A DNA stretch of 42,794 bases from contig SVJR01000011.1 of NCBI GenBank assembly GCA_015068845.1, forward strand, positions 1 to 42,794, written 5' to 3'. The DNA comes from Oscillospiraceae bacterium (GTDB lineage: Bacteria; Bacillota; Clostridia; Monoglobales; Monoglobaceae). Below are positions 1 to 8,532 of the stretch, in pieces. Below the pieces are notes generated by a model that searched no databases, had not been told where the DNA came from, and saw only the letters and a program-made list of their open reading frames with translations. The position numbers and the translations under genes were made by a program. Position 1 is the first letter of the stretch. Every line of letters starts with the position of its first letter.

Positions 1-31
1 CGCTTAGGTCACCACAAAGGAGGTAAAAACT

Positions 32-538
32 ATGAAATGTCAAAAATGCGGCATAAACGAAGCAACAACACATATCAAAAAAATAGTCAACGGCAACAAG
101 TCCGAAATATTTCTCTGTTCGCAATGTGCCGGCGAGGAAAACAGTATTCCGACCTTCAAATCGGTTTTTGATAACGATTTTGAGGACTTCTTCACCCACT
201 TTTTAGGGAAGTCACCGTCCGGTCAGATAACGCTTCCCGGCGAAAATGCCTGCAAAACCTGCGGCACAACTCTCCGCGATATCCAAAATCGGGGCAGGCT
301 TGGCTGCAGCGACTGCTATACAGCATTTTACAGCTTTTTGCAAAGACCTCTCAAGGAAATCCACGGCAGCAATGCCCACACCGGCAAGCTTCCGAAACGA
401 GCGACAAAAGGTATTCGCTTAGACTGCGAAATAGATAAACTGAAGGACGAACTCAGCCGTGCGGTTCTCGACCAGAACTTTGAAAAAGCGGCAGAGCTCC
501 GCGACCAAATCAAAGAAATGGAACAAAAAAGGGGGTAG
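32..538 (+). CDS. mcsA: McsA, zinc-binding activator of the protein arginine kinase
   Basis: 168 aa, usual length for McsA. The N-terminal half carries two zinc-finger-like regions: a CxxC near residue 3 paired with a CxxC near residue 29, and CKTC near residue 75 paired with CSDC near residue 92. The C-terminus (about 135-165) is a UVR motif helix (DQNFEKAAELRDQIKEME), which in the family contacts ClpC and McsB. McsA activates McsB, so it belongs to stress-regulated proteolysis in the cytoplasm. The start is set by an AAAGGAGGT ribosome site just upstream. It is followed after 6 bases by mcsB and then clpC. In relatives ctsR lies directly upstream, and here that would be outside the window, so the operon promoter is not visible. 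Confidence 0.95.
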   Translation: MKCQKCGINEATTHIKKIVNGNKSEIFLCSQCAGEENSIPTFKSVFDNDFEDFFTHFLGKSPSGQITLPGENACKTCGTTLRDIQNRGRLGCSDCYTAFYSFLQRPLKEIHGSNAHTGKLPKRATKGIRLDCEIDKLKDELSRAVLDQNFEKAAELRDQIKEMEQKRG

Positions 539-544
539 GCAGTT

Positions 545-1561
545 ATGTGGTATACAAAGTTCGGGCAGTCCGGTGATGTAGTTTTATCTTCACGGGTACG
601 CCTTGCACGAAATCTCAAGAAAGTGCCCTTCGGTGCAAAAATGACCGAAAAAGCCGAAATCAAAGTTATCGACGAATGCCGCAAAGCCCTTCCTGATCTC
701 CGCTATATCGACTTTTCGGTTATGACCGACACCGAAAAGCAGGCACTTGCCGAAACGCATCTGGTCAGCCCCGATATGGTTCAGAACCGCCACAAATGCG
801 GAATTCTAACCAATAACGATTGTTCGCTTTCAATTATGCTCAACGAGGAAGACCATATCAGAATTCAGGTGATGCGTCCGGGCTTTGACCTGAGAGCCTG
901 CCTCGATGTGGCAAATCAAATTGACGACAAGCTCGAAGAGAATCTCGATATTGCGTTTGACGAAAAACTCGGCTACCTCACCTGCTGTCCCACCAATCTC
1001 GGGACAGGACTCCGTGCCTCGGCAATGCTGCACCTTCCTGCACTGACCGAAACCGGCAATATGGAACGCCTTATACGCTCCCTTTCCAAGCTTGGTCTTA
1101 CCGTCCGTGGCATTTATGGCGAGGGCAGCAAGGCGCTCGGCAACATCTACCAGATTTCCAACCAGATAACCCTCGGCGTGACCGAGGACGAAACCCTCGA
1201 AAAGCTCGACCGGATTATATGCGACATAGTCGAAAAGGAACGCAGCATCGGCCGTGAGCTGCATACAAAAAACACCTTCCGGCTTGAAGACAGACTCAAA
1301 AGAGCCTACGGAACGCTGACAAATGCCCGACTCCTTTCCTCCGACGAGACAATGAGTTTGGTTTCTGATGTCAGATGGGGCGTAAATCTGGGTATAATTA
1401 AAAATGTAAACCTCGAAACTCTAAGCGCGGTGTGGTACAGCACCCTCCCCGCAAGCATAACCAAAGCCCATAACACGCAAAACGCTACCGAACGCGACCT
1501 AAAGCGCGCCGAACTGTTTTGCGAAGCTTTGAAAAAAGAAAGGACTGAAAATAATGATTGA
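545..1561 (+). CDS. mcsB: McsB, protein-arginine kinase
   Basis: 338 aa, close to the usual ~350-360 aa. Recognised by the phosphagen-kinase-like catalytic fold: VVLSSRVRLARNL near the N-terminus (nucleotide-binding Arg/Ser motif) and CCPTNLGTGLRAS around residues 147-159. McsB phosphorylates arginine residues of client proteins, and pArg is the degradation tag read by ClpC. It therefore acts between McsA upstream and ClpC downstream. The 3' end overlaps the clpC start by 8 bases (TGA of mcsB lies just inside clpC), which implies translational coupling. Nothing looks degenerate. Confidence 0.95.
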   Translation: MWYTKFGQSGDVVLSSRVRLARNLKKVPFGAKMTEKAEIKVIDECRKALPDLRYIDFSVMTDTEKQALAETHLVSPDMVQNRHKCGILTNNDCSLSIMLNEEDHIRIQVMRPGFDLRACLDVANQIDDKLEENLDIAFDEKLGYLTCCPTNLGTGLRASAMLHLPALTETGNMERLIRSLSKLGLTVRGIYGEGSKALGNIYQISNQITLGVTEDETLEKLDRIICDIVEKERSIGRELHTKNTFRLEDRLKRAYGTLTNARLLSSDETMSLVSDVRWGVNLGIIKNVNLETLSAVWYSTLPASITKAHNTQNATERDLKRAELFCEALKKERTENND

Positions 1562-4019
1562 ACAAAAACTTACCGAACGCGCAAAATCCGCAATTAATCT
1601 TGCCGGTCAGGCGGCAATGGAAATGGGTCATAACTACATCGGTACCGAGCACCTTCTCGTAGGCCTCGTCCGCGAGGGCGGCGGCGTTGCCGCTAAAGTC
1701 CTTGGCGAGCACGGCGTAACCGACAAAAAGCTCGTTGATAAAATTGACTTTCTGGTAGGCCTTGACCTACCGCTTAACAACCCAAGCATCGGTTTCACGC
1801 CCCGCTCAAAAAGCATTCTCCAGCACAGCTACAGCGAAGCCCGCAAGCTTGGCCACAACTACATCGGCACCGAGCACATCCTCATTTCGCTTCTTCGCGA
1901 AAACGAGAGCCTTGCCGTAAGAATTCTGAACGATATCGAGGTAAATATCCAAAAAGTATATAACGACATAATAAAGCTTATGAACGAAAATAACTTTGGC
2001 GATATCCCTGACAACAACCCGGCAACCGAGCCGCTCCGCCACTCCGCCGCAAGGCAGAAAAACGGTGAAAAGACTCCCACACTTGATAAGTACGGCAGAG
2101 ACCTGACAAAAATGGCGGCAGAACTGAAGCTCGACCCCATCATCGGCCGTGACAAGGTAATCGAAAGAGTAATCCAGATTTTAAGCCGCAGAACAAAAAA
2201 CAACCCCTGCCTCATAGGCGAACCGGGCGTCGGCAAAACAGCAGTTGCCGAAGGTCTTGCCCAAAAAATTGTTCAGGGTCAGATTCCCGAAATTTTAAAA
2301 GATAAAAAGGTAATCACCCTCGACCTTTCGTCAATGATAGCCGGCGCAAAATACCGCGGCGAGTTTGAGGAACGCCTCAAAACCGCAATGGAGGAAATCC
2401 GCAAGGCAGGCAACATAATCCTGTTTATCGACGAAATCCACACCATTATCGGCGCAGGTGCAGCAGAGGGCGCAATAGATGCCGCAAACATTCTCAAACC
2501 GGCACTTGCCCGTGGCGAAATCCAGATTGTAGGCGCAACCACACTTGAGGAATACCGCAAGCATATCGAAAAGGATGCCGCACTGGAAAGACGCTTCCAG
2601 TCCATTATCCTTGACGAGCCGACCCACGCCGAAAGCATCGAGATTTTAAAGGGTATCCGTGATAAGTACGAAGCCCACCACAGAGTAAAAATCACCGACA
2701 GCGCATTGGAAGCCGCAGTTAAAATGTCGGTAAGATATATCCCCGACAGATTTCTGCCCGACAAGGCAATCGACCTTATCGACGAAGCCGCATCCAGAAT
2801 CAGACTTAAAACTATGACCGCACCCCCGGATGTAAAGGAGCTTGAAGACAAAATCGAGCATATCCGTAATGAAAAGGAAGCCGCAATCGCCGCACAGGAA
2901 TACGAAAAAGCCGCAAAACTCCGTGACGAAGAGCGTGAGCTGACCGAGGTTCTGAAAAAGCAAAAGGAAAGCTGGGCAGACGAAAGCCGCACCGGAAATG
3001 TGGAAGTTACCGAGGCCGAGATTGCGGAAATCGTTTCGTCGTGGACAGGTATCCCCGTCAAATCCCTCGAGGACGACGAAAGCGCACGGCTTTTGAAGCT
3101 TGAAGAAGTCCTTCACCAAAGAGTCATCGGCCAGAGCGAGGCGGTTACATCGGTTGCAAAAGCCGTCCGCCGCGGCAGAGTCGGTCTCAAGGACCCCAAA
3201 CGCCCCATTGGCTCGTTCATCTTCCTAGGTCCTACCGGTGTTGGTAAAACCGAGCTCTCAAAGGCTCTCTCCGAGGCAATGTTCGGCGACGAGGACGCAC
3301 TCATCCGTGTCGATATGTCCGAATATATGGAAAAGCACGCCGTATCCCGTATGGTTGGCTCGCCCCCTGGATATGTAGGCTACGACGAGGGTGGTCAGTT
3401 GACCGAAAAAGTCCGCAGAAAGCCATATTCTGTAATCCTCTTCGACGAAATCGAAAAAGCTCACCCCGATGTGTTCAATATTCTTCTGCAGATTTTAGAG
3501 GACGGAATTCTCACCGACTCTCAGGGCAGACGGGTCGACTTCCGCAACACGGTAATCATTATGACCTCAAATTTGGGTGCAAGAATGATTACCGAAAACA
3601 AAAGCCTGGGCTTTTCAGCAGGCGAAAGCGATGCCGAGCGTGACCACGCAAAAATTAAGTCGGATGTAATGGGCGAGCTCAGACGAGCATTCAAGCCGGA
3701 ATTCCTTAACCGAATTGACGATATTATCATTTTCACCCAGCTCAGCCGTGACAACATTAAGGAAATCGCGGGCAAAATGCTTGCAACTCTCAACGAAAGA
3801 CTTGCCGCAAACGGCATAACAGCAACCTTTGCGGATAGCGCAATCGACAGAATTGCAGATGTGGGCTTTGACCCCACCTACGGTGCAAGACCGCTCCGCC
3901 GTGCAATTCAATCTGATATAGAGGATATGCTTGCCGAAAAAATGCTTGACGGCACAGTAAAAAGTGGCGACAGCATAACAGTAGAGTTCAAAGACAGCAA
4001 ATTTGATATCACAAAATAA
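1554..4019 (+). CDS. clpC: ClpC, AAA+ unfoldase of the ClpCP protease
   Basis: 821 aa, normal for ClpC. Order of domains: two Clp_N repeats (about 1-145; note the repeated HNYIGTEH motif), first AAA+ module with Walker A GEPGVGKT at about 222 and Walker B ILFIDEIH, a middle domain with UVR-like helix (about 434-465) that distinguishes ClpC from ClpA/ClpB, second AAA+ module with Walker A GPTGVGKT at about 559 and VILFDEIEKAHP, and a C-terminal D2-small domain. It unfolds arginine-phosphorylated or MecA-delivered substrates into ClpP. The mecA homologue at 30.5-31.1 kb in the same window is a probable adaptor. Last gene of the operon, followed by a strong terminator. Confidence 0.97.
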   Translation: MIEQKLTERAKSAINLAGQAAMEMGHNYIGTEHLLVGLVREGGGVAAKVLGEHGVTDKKLVDKIDFLVGLDLPLNNPSIGFTPRSKSILQHSYSEARKLGHNYIGTEHILISLLRENESLAVRILNDIEVNIQKVYNDIIKLMNENNFGDIPDNNPATEPLRHSAARQKNGEKTPTLDKYGRDLTKMAAELKLDPIIGRDKVIERVIQILSRRTKNNPCLIGEPGVGKTAVAEGLAQKIVQGQIPEILKDKKVITLDLSSMIAGAKYRGEFEERLKTAMEEIRKAGNIILFIDEIHTIIGAGAAEGAIDAANILKPALARGEIQIVGATTLEEYRKHIEKDAALERRFQSIILDEPTHAESIEILKGIRDKYEAHHRVKITDSALEAAVKMSVRYIPDRFLPDKAIDLIDEAASRIRLKTMTAPPDVKELEDKIEHIRNEKEAAIAAQEYEKAAKLRDEERELTEVLKKQKESWADESRTGNVEVTEAEIAEIVSSWTGIPVKSLEDDESARLLKLEEVLHQRVIGQSEAVTSVAKAVRRGRVGLKDPKRPIGSFIFLGPTGVGKTELSKALSEAMFGDEDALIRVDMSEYMEKHAVSRMVGSPPGYVGYDEGGQLTEKVRRKPYSVILFDEIEKAHPDVFNILLQILEDGILTDSQGRRVDFRNTVIIMTSNLGARMITENKSLGFSAGESDAERDHAKIKSDVMGELRRAFKPEFLNRIDDIIIFTQLSRDNIKEIAGKMLATLNERLAANGITATFADSAIDRIADVGFDPTYGARPLRRAIQSDIEDMLAEKMLDGTVKSGDSITVEFKDSKFDITK

Positions 4020-4020
4020 C

Positions 4021-4062
4021 GAAGAAGCAGAAACGGAAAATTTCCGTTTCTGCTTCTTTTCA
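4021..4062 (+). terminator. Rho-independent terminator after clpC
   Basis: A nearly perfect inverted repeat (GAAGCAGAAACGG ... CCGTTTCTGCTTC) begins 2 bases after the clpC stop and runs into TTTT. It closes the mcsA-mcsB-clpC operon. Confidence 0.9.
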
Positions 4063-4091
4063 TTCTTGTCATTCTAATAACCGTATAGACC

Positions 4092-4141
4092 GGCTGGCTT
4101 CCCCTCGAGGGGAAGCTGGCACGAAGTGACTGATGAGGTGT
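4092..4141 (+). repeat. Dispersed hairpin repeat of the CTTCCCCTCGAGGGGAAG type
   Basis: The palindrome CTTCCCC-TCGA-GGGGAAG is followed by CACGAAGTGACTGATGAGG. From memory this resembles short interspersed repeats that are frequent between genes in gut Clostridia. The window contains only this one copy, so the repeat status rests on recognition, not on copies seen here. The rest of 4063-4264 is AT-rich leader of the next gene. Confidence 0.5.
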
Positions 4142-4264
4142 AATGTTTTTCCGACGAACCGCAACCCTCATCCCCAAACCCACTCCACATTTTAAATTTC
4201 CCATTGAATTTTCTCCAACTTTTTGTTAATATAAATATATACTAATATTTGGGAGTGATTAAAT

Positions 4265-5233
4265 ATGATTAACAAATATATCGGCCACCCCTCGCAAATC
4301 TGCGGCGTGCGCGAAACCCGAATGGTCGGCGGCAAAGCCGACGGAATGCGTCTTCTGGAGGTTCGTAACGGCAAAGGTCTTGACTTCACAGTATCTCTGG
4401 ACAGATGCGCAGATATTCCGTACCTTTTCTACAAAGGCAACAGTATGGCATACATTGCCCCCTGTGGCCTTGTTGCACCCCAGTACTATGATAATCGAAG
4501 CGACGGCTTTCTCAAATCCTTCACCGCCGGCTTCCTTACCACCTGCGGTCTTACTGCCGTTGGCGGGCCTTGTACCGATTGTGGCGAGGAACTTCCCCTC
4601 CACGGCAATATTTCACATATTCCGTGCGAAAGTTTCTCCTATTCAACAGATGACAAGTATATAAAAATCACCGCCACAATGCGTGACGGTTCGCTTGGCG
4701 GACACCAATTCCTTTTTGAACGCGAATACCTCTGCAGTCTTAAGGAAAACACCCTAACCATAACCGACAAAATCACCAACATCAGTTGCCGCGAAACACC
4801 CTTCATGCTTATGTACCATTGCAATATGGGCTATCCTCTTCTCAGTGAGAAATCGGTTCTGACAATCTCCTCTGTCAAAGTCGAGCCAAGAGACGCCCAC
4901 GCCGCAGAAGACATCGACACCTGGGACAAAATGCTCGTCCCCACCGATGATTTTGTGGAACAATGCTATTATCACACCTTCGACACCGACCCCTATGTTT
5001 CACTCAAAAACCCCGAAATCGGCGCAGAGCTGGAAATGACCTTTGACCCAAACACCCTTGATTGCTTCACCGAATGGAAAATGATGGGCGAACACGAATA
5101 TGTCTTAGGTTTAGAGCCTGCAAACTGCTACCCGGACGGCAGAAACATAATGCGCGAAAAAGGAATTCTCAAATTCCTCGCCCCCGGCGAAAGTAAAACA
5201 TCAAAAATCTTCTTGAGATTTAAAGACTGCTAA
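4265..5233 (+). CDS. DUF4432 / aldose-1-epimerase-like protein
   Basis: 322 aa soluble protein with no signal peptide. The overall pattern (LLEVRNGKGLDFTVSLDRCADI near the N-terminus, LPLHGNISHIP near residue 117, MYHCNMGYPLL near 180, a late E-WKMMGEHEYVLGLEPANCYP) is that of DUF4432 proteins in the galactose-mutarotase superfamily. His residues in the LHGNISH and MYHCN segments would be in the sugar-binding site. The family is expected to act on carbohydrate anomers, but the substrate is not known from sequence. It stands alone between two terminators. The ATG follows GGGAGTG. Confidence 0.8.
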   Translation: MINKYIGHPSQICGVRETRMVGGKADGMRLLEVRNGKGLDFTVSLDRCADIPYLFYKGNSMAYIAPCGLVAPQYYDNRSDGFLKSFTAGFLTTCGLTAVGGPCTDCGEELPLHGNISHIPCESFSYSTDDKYIKITATMRDGSLGGHQFLFEREYLCSLKENTLTITDKITNISCRETPFMLMYHCNMGYPLLSEKSVLTISSVKVEPRDAHAAEDIDTWDKMLVPTDDFVEQCYYHTFDTDPYVSLKNPEIGAELEMTFDPNTLDCFTEWKMMGEHEYVLGLEPANCYPDGRNIMREKGILKFLAPGESKTSKIFLRFKDC

Positions 5234-5251
5234 TCCCAACAGCCTCCGCTT

Positions 5252-5316
5252 ATCATCCCGAGAACTGCCTCTCCCTTTCGGGAGAGGTGGCATCTTTAGA
5301 TGCCGGAGAGGGTACA
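5252..5316. repeat. Dispersed palindromic repeat (CTCTCCC / GGGAGAG type)
   Basis: GCCTCTCCCTTTCGGGAGAGGTGG hairpin (arms CTCTCCC and GGGAGAG) followed by GGCATCTTTAGATGCC, a second small hairpin, and GGAGAGGG. From memory this two-hairpin unit resembles an intergenic repeat common in clostridial genomes. Only one copy is present here. It lies just after the DUF4432 stop. Confidence 0.5.
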
Positions 5317-5341
5317 AAAAAAACATAAACTCCACACCAAA

Positions 5342-5376
5342 AACGGACAGTTCCAAGCGAACTGTCCGTCTTTTTA
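5342..5376. terminator. Bidirectional terminator between the DUF4432 gene and malic enzyme
   Basis: Stem ACGGACAGTT / AACTGTCCGT with a 7-base loop, followed by CTTTTTATTTT on plus and preceded by A-rich sequence that reads as U-rich on minus. It sits between convergent genes. The core GGACAGTT...AACTGTCC recurs in the hairpin at 8498-8527. Confidence 0.85.
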
Positions 5377-5383
5377 TTTTCTC

Positions 5384-6556
5384 CTAAATTCTCGCAACAC
5401 CCGACTTGACTGCCGCTTCAGCAACAGCGGCAGCTACCGCCTTGCCCACTCTCGGGTCAAACGCCTTGGGAATTATGTACTCTGCACAAAGCTCCTCGTC
5501 CGAAACAAGCCCAGAAATGGCGTATGATGCCGCCATCTTCATTTCCTCATTGATGTCCGACGCCCTCACATCAAGTGCGCCACGGAATATTCCGGGGAAA
5601 GCCAGAACATTGTTTATCTGATTGGGGAAGTCAGAACGCCCGGTTCCAACAACAGCCGCCCCTGCCTCAAGTGCCAAATCGGGCATAATCTCCGGCACAG
5701 GATTTGCCATCGGGAACACAATCGCCCCCTCTGCCATGGACTTAATATCTTCCGCCTTAACAATATTGGGAGCGGAAACACCAATGAAGACATCTGCACC
5801 GCAAAGTGCGTCCGAAAGACCGCCCCGCATTTTTTCAGGATTAGTTTTTTTGCTCATTTCCGCATGCGCGTCGCTGAGTCCGTCCATACCCTCACAGATT
5901 ATGCCAAACTTATCGCAAAGAATAAGATTTTTCACTCCCAGCCGAAGCAGATGATTTGCAATCGCAGTCCCCGCACTGCCTGCGCCGTTAATAACAAGCT
6001 TGATTTCATCTATCTTTTTATTGACAACCCGAAGTGCATTGAGAAGTGCCGCCGCAACGACAATTGCCGTCCCGTGCTGGTCATCGTGGAACACCGGAAT
6101 ATCGCACAGCTCCTTGAGTCTTCGCTCAACCTCAAAGCAACGGGGCGCCGCAATGTCCTCAAGGTTTATTCCGCCGAACGAACCCGAAATATTATAGATT
6201 GTCTGCACCAGCTCGTCAACATCCTTGGTCTTTATGCAAAGCGGAAAAGCATCAACATCGGCAAATTCTTTGAACAAAACACACTTTCCCTCCATAACGG
6301 GCATACCCGCCTCAGGTCCAATATCCCCAAGTCCAAGAACTGCCGAACCGTCAGTAATCACTGCAACCAGATTGTGCCGACGAGTAAGCTCATAGGACTT
6401 ATTTATATCGTCTTTTATCACAAGGCAGGGCTCTGCCACACCGGGGGTATACGCAGTTGACAAATCCTCGCTGTTTTCAACCTTAGCCCGTGATACAACC
6501 TCAATTTTGCCTTTCCAGTCATAATGCTTTTCAAGCGCAAGCTTTTTTATATCCAT
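5384..6556 (-). CDS. NAD-dependent malic enzyme (malate to pyruvate + CO2)
   Basis: 390 aa, matching short bacterial malic enzymes. N-terminal malic domain with YTPGVAEPC, TDGSAVLGLGDIGPEAGMPVMEGK and FHDDQHGTAIV (metal and substrate site). NAD-binding domain with VINGAGSAGTAIANHLL (GxGxxG). It oxidatively decarboxylates malate, linking the C4-acid pool to pyruvate in the cytoplasm. The longest frame begins at a TTG 18 bases earlier, but that extension lies over the ribosome site GAAGGAG. The ATG at 6556 (MDIKKLALEK) has the correct spacing and is chosen. Monocistronic with its own promoter. Confidence 0.93.
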   Translation of the reverse strand: MDIKKLALEKHYDWKGKIEVVSRAKVENSEDLSTAYTPGVAEPCLVIKDDINKSYELTRRHNLVAVITDGSAVLGLGDIGPEAGMPVMEGKCVLFKEFADVDAFPLCIKTKDVDELVQTIYNISGSFGGINLEDIAAPRCFEVERRLKELCDIPVFHDDQHGTAIVVAAALLNALRVVNKKIDEIKLVINGAGSAGTAIANHLLRLGVKNLILCDKFGIICEGMDGLSDAHAEMSKKTNPEKMRGGLSDALCGADVFIGVSAPNIVKAEDIKSMAEGAIVFPMANPVPEIMPDLALEAGAAVVGTGRSDFPNQINNVLAFPGIFRGALDVRASDINEEMKMAASYAISGLVSDEELCAEYIIPKAFDPRVGKAVAAAVAEAAVKSGVARI

Positions 6557-6589
6557 CAATTGTCGCTCCTTCAAAAATCATATACTCCA

Positions 6590-6618
6590 AGTATAATCCA
6601 TTTAATACAGCTTGTCAA
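6590..6618 (-). promoter_or_regulatory. Sigma-A promoter of malic enzyme
   Basis: On the minus strand TTGACA (6613-6618), 17-base spacer, TATACT (6590-6595), about 35 bases before the start codon. Match to consensus is nearly complete. Confidence 0.8.
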
Positions 6619-6721
6619 TCGCATTGCCTTTTTTCATAACTCATTTGTAAATTTCATTGCATCGTCTTGACACCACATTTTTGCCATTGTATAATAATAC
6701 CATCTAAGGGGAGTAACATCA

Positions 6722-6768
6722 TTTATTGGTCAATAAAATGCGCCAAAAAATGTACGTCCCCAATTGGC
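6722..6768 (+). repeat. Family-1 hairpin repeat remnant at the break of the RHS gene
   Basis: GGTCAATAAAATGCGCCAAA followed by AAATGTACGTCCCCAATTGGC. This is a diverged copy of the unit seen at 8.3-8.5, 9.3 and 12.0 kb. It abuts the first recognisable residue of the RHS fragment, so this unit marks the truncation point. Confidence 0.8.
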
Positions 6769-7749
6769 TTTTACAATGGGCAGGGCGATGTTGCAATCCT
6801 CACAGACAATGCAGGCAATACTGTCGCAAGCTACATCTTTGACGCATATGGTAACACCGACAGCGAAAACACGGTTTACAATCCATTTGGTTATCGTGGT
6901 GAGTATTCTGACGCCGAGAGCGGGCTTATCTATCTCCGTGCAAGAATGTATGACCCAAGTACAGGTCGGTTTATCAATGAAGACCCCATAAGAGACGGAC
7001 TTAATTGGTATGTGTATTGCGGTAATAATCCAGTTATGTTTGTTGATCCGTGGGGGTTGGCTGATAGATATGTAAATAGCGATACATCATTATTAAATAT
7101 GCGCAGTGCACCAGGAACTCAATCTACGGTAATTAGCACACTACCAGGAGGAACAACGTTAGATTATCAAGGAAATAAAACTGGTGTGATTGACGGTCAT
7201 ATGTGGGCAGAAGTATCCGTTAATGGTCAAACAGGTTGGGTGGCTGCAACTTATTTAACTGATGAAGCTCCTAGTACTACCACAATGTCTGCAACAACTA
7301 ATGCTAACGGATATATTTATCCATTAGCCTCAAGACATACATTAGACCCGAATAGTGGCGGACGAATGTATGGAGCACCAAGGGGCGGAGGTAGATTGCA
7401 CGCAGGTATGGATTTGATAGTCCCATCGGGGACTAGAGTGGTTGCTATGACAGGGGGAATTGTTATAGAAAACAACAAAGGTTTCTATGCGGGCACGGAT
7501 GCTCTAATAGTGAAAAATAGTGATGGAACTACAGTGCTATATGGTGAAATAAAGTCGAGTTTAGGTGCAGGAACTATAATTAAGCAAGGACAAACAATAG
7601 GTTCGGTTATAGCTAACAATGCTACTGGTGCATCAATGTTACACATAGAATATTATACAGGAGAAGCTTCTGGCTCTATTTTCGGTGGTGGTCCATATAG
7701 GAGACGCTCTGACCTAACAAGCCCAATGTTTATCCAATATCTACCATAA
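6769..7749 (+). pseudogene. 5'-truncated RHS protein tail with SH3b and M23-like domains
   Basis: The reading frame is open from 6667, but recognisable protein begins at FYNGQGDVAIL (6769), the middle of an RHS repeat. The preceding codons are repeat sequence, so the long N-terminal part is gone. Visible parts: RHS core end (YNPFGYRGEYSDAESGLIYL then GRFINEDP), a bacterial SH3 domain (about 130-200), then a LytM/M23-like domain with HAGMD as metal ligands. The usual catalytic YxHL and HLH motifs read YGEI and MLHIEYY. Such variants occur in toxin-type M23 domains as far as I recall, so loss of activity cannot be assumed. This is the C-terminal tip of a polymorphic toxin. The lipoprotein gene downstream may be its immunity partner. 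Confidence 0.8.
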
Positions 7750-7762
7750 GGAGTCATGAGAA

Positions 7763-8218
7763 ATGAATAAGATTATTGTATTACTCGTTTTAGTATTTCT
7801 TAGTGGCTGTATTGTCGCTACAATCAATAATAGCATACCTGCTCCCTCGCCTGCGCAAATTGTCCAGTCTGAAATTATACAACAGGAAACAGCAGAGCCA
7901 AACTTAACTCCATCAACCGCATCTGTTAAATTACTTGTTAAGTCCATGAATTTTGACCCTGCTAAGAATATATATGCAATAAGTGGAGAAATAGCAAAAA
8001 TTGTAGGAGAGTATCCAAGTGGCGCACCGTTACTTGAATTGGGAGAAACTATAATTGTTGAATTATGTCCTGATGAAATTGTCAAATGTGATAGTTATGA
8101 CACTACCACCATAAAAAAACTATATGAAGATTATTATTTGAGCAAGGATAATCAATTTCTTCACTATCCAATGATCTTTGATGTAAATAACAAAAGTTTT
8201 ATCAACTATGGCAATTAG
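7763..8218 (+). CDS. Small lipoprotein, possible immunity protein of the RHS tail
   Basis: 151 aa. N-terminal hydrophobic segment ends in the lipobox LSGC (Cys at 16), so the mature protein should be membrane-anchored outside the cytoplasm. A Pro/Ser/Thr-rich linker follows, then a small domain with the pattern KLLVKSMNFDPAKNIYAISG. No family recognised. It starts 13 bases after the RHS tail with an AAGGAG ribosome site. Immunity proteins against wall-acting RHS toxins are often placed and exported this way, so that role is an inference from position. It ends directly at the repeat array. Confidence 0.7.
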   Translation: MNKIIVLLVLVFLSGCIVATINNSIPAPSPAQIVQSEIIQQETAEPNLTPSTASVKLLVKSMNFDPAKNIYAISGEIAKIVGEYPSGAPLLELGETIIVELCPDEIVKCDSYDTTTIKKLYEDYYLSKDNQFLHYPMIFDVNNKSFINYGN

Positions 8219-8482
8219 GAGCCATTTAGGGACGCAAACACAGGAGCCATTTGGGGACGAACACAAGGGGACGGTTCTATTGTGTTAGCCATTTGGGCCA
8301 TTTGGGGACGGGGCCATTTGGGGACGGGGGCCATTTGGGGACGTACATTTTTTGGCACACTTTATTGACAACTAGAGCCATTTGGGGACGTACATTTTTT
8401 GGGCCATTTGGGGACGTACATTTTTTGGCACACTTTATTGACAACTAGAGCCATTTGGGGACGTACATTTTTTGGCACATAC
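8216..8482 (+). repeat. Nested array of family-1 (GCCATTTGGGGACG) hairpin repeats, with one family-2 unit
   Basis: At least eight full or partial copies of GCCATTTGGGGACG, several continuing into TACATTTTTTGGCACAC and TTTATTGACAACTAG. Arms GCCA and TGGC bracket each full unit. Several copies are cut after GGG or GGGGACG and immediately restart, which looks like insertion of one unit into another. A family-2 unit (AACACAAGGGGACGG then TTCTATTGTGTT) is inserted inside a family-1 unit near 8258-8287. No gene is supported here; the open frame through it is pure repeat. Confidence 0.9.
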
Positions 8483-8497
8483 TAACGCTATAAGTCA

Positions 8498-8527
8498 AAA
8501 GGGACAGTTCGGTCGAACTGTCCCTTT
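8498..8527. terminator. Hairpin terminator after RAYT1
   Basis: AAAGGGACAGTTCG / CGAACTGTCCCTTT with a 2-base loop, 6 bases after the transposase stop on the minus strand. The flanks are A/T runs on both sides, so it may work in both directions. The stem resembles that at 5342-5376. Confidence 0.75.
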
Positions 8528-8532
8528 AAACT

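Noticed and set aside
2279-3061. Long open frame (260 codons) antisense to clpC
   Set aside because: No ribosome site, composition of a shadow frame, and it lies fully under the strongly conserved clpC. Other antisense frames over clpC, malic enzyme, nrdD and the subtilase were dropped for the same reason.
5300-5527. 75-codon frame spanning the terminator before malic enzyme
   Set aside because: It crosses the bidirectional terminator hairpin and the antisense of malic enzyme, with no family resemblance.
8251-8448. 65-codon frame in the 8.3-kb intergenic region
   Set aside because: It consists only of translated family-1 repeat copies (period matches the repeat), without start signals.
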